Source of the DNA: CAZHLD01 sp964533185
Lineage (GTDB): Bacteria; Acidobacteriota; Terriglobia; Acidiferrales; UBA7541
Direction: 5' to 3'
Assembly: GCA_964533185.1 (NCBI GenBank)
Contig: CAZHLD010000107.1
Coordinates: 1 to 6,407 of the forward strand
DNA: 6,407 nucleotides
The stretch's first letter is position 1. Every line of letters begins with the position of its first letter. Position numbers and translations under genes: made by a program. The notes under the pieces are model-generated. The model was not told where the DNA came from. It did no database searches and saw only the letters and a list, made by a program, of their open reading frames with translations. Below are positions 6,123-6,407 of the stretch, in pieces.

Positions 6123-6353
6123 TTATGCGCCCTTCAGAAGGGAATCCAATATCTCCGGTGTGAGTCCCCGAGCCTTTGCCTTACGCCCCACTTCATCGAG
6201 CACTTGCTGCAGCGACGGGTATTCGCCGGCCGCGAGCTCACGAAGCCAAAGGCTCAACAAGGCCTGAATCTTCCGCTTCTCCTCGGGAGCGGCGGAGTTG
6301 TAGGCCCGTGCCGTTTCCGGGTCCAGAGGAATTGTAATTGTGGGTTTCGGCAT
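6123..6353 (-). CDS. antitoxin-like small protein paired with the PIN toxin remnant
   Basis: This is a 76-residue protein with a short beta-prone start (KPTITIPLD, residues 3-11), a helix with the pattern ARAYNSAAPEEKRKIQALLS at 15-34, then LWLREL, and a C-terminal helical part ending in RKAKARGLTPEILDSLLKGA (57-76). I recognise it as a small antitoxin-type family often found just upstream of PIN-domain genes. That pairing is confirmed here by the PIN frame that starts on the very next codon. Its expected role is to bind and block the toxin and possibly repress its own promoter. The ATG at 6353-6351 gives the usual MPKPTIT start. A TTG at 6368 would add five residues and is less likely, although the AAGGA before the ATG is unusually close. 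With the toxin broken, the gene is either an orphan or free to act against related toxins. Confidence 0.75.
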   Translation of the reverse strand: MPKPTITIPLDPETARAYNSAAPEEKRKIQALLSLWLRELAAGEYPSLQQVLDEVGRKAKARGLTPEILDSLLKGA

Positions 6354-6370
6354 CGTCCTTATCTTCAAGC

Positions 6371-6376
6371 ATTGTA
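6371..6376 (-). promoter_or_regulatory. possible -10 box of the antitoxin gene
   Basis: On the minus strand TACAAT matches the -10 consensus at 5 of 6 positions and lies 17 nt before the antitoxin ATG. No convincing -35 box is present 16-18 bp upstream. The mRNA leader would be only about 10 nt, so this is a weak call. Confidence 0.25.
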
Positions 6377-6407
6377 CGGCAAGAATGCACTGGCCGCCAC
6401 AGACAGA

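Noticed and set aside
1..6407. CRISPR array, insertion sequence, riboswitch or complete tRNA/rRNA gene
   Set aside because: No regularly spaced repeats, transposase signature, recognised aptamer or complete RNA gene was seen on either strand by eye.

Overview
The window is GC-rich, gene-dense bacterial DNA. The best guess for its origin is an Acidobacteriota-like soil bacterium. The main reason is the large soluble Hanks-type Ser/Thr kinase fused to a TolB-like domain and TPRs, a protein type that is greatly expanded in that phylum. This assignment rests on family recognition and no marker gene confirms it.

Left part (1-2354, + strand): one 728-codon kinase gene with a good sigma-70-like promoter in front of it and a hairpin directly after its stop codon. 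Everything to its right that codes is on the minus strand, so the kinase gene converges on the rest.

Junction (about 2400-2540): there is no gene here, but on the minus strand 2409-2430 carries what looks like the last 21-22 nt of a tmRNA (or a tRNA-Ala-like RNA). It has the T-loop end, the 3' half of the T stem, the acceptor 3' strand and an encoded CCA, while the 5' half of the T stem is absent. Just to its right lie an 8-bp inverted repeat and two tandem 11-bp repeats. This is the layout expected where an integrative element ended in a tmRNA/tRNA gene. It would make the kinase side host DNA and the right-hand side element DNA.

Right part (2540-6407, minus strand), in transcription order: a 76-aa antitoxin; an abutting PIN-family toxin cut to 54 codons; a four-helix membrane protein overlapping the toxin remnant by ATGA; a six-Asp-box beta-propeller protein; a MoaD/ThiS-like ubiquitin-fold protein ending in Gly-Gly, overlapping the propeller gene by ATGA; a DoxX-like membrane protein; a DUF1428 (YbaA-like) protein; and a short-chain dehydrogenase remnant broken by two opposite one-base indels in G/C runs. 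Strong Shine-Dalgarno sequences precede the propeller, DoxX, DUF1428 and membrane-protein genes.

Functionally this is a mixed accessory cassette. The tightest unit is the propeller plus ubiquitin-like pair, whose role is not known to me. Two broken genes and a disabled toxin-antitoxin pair suggest a region with a history of insertion and deletion.
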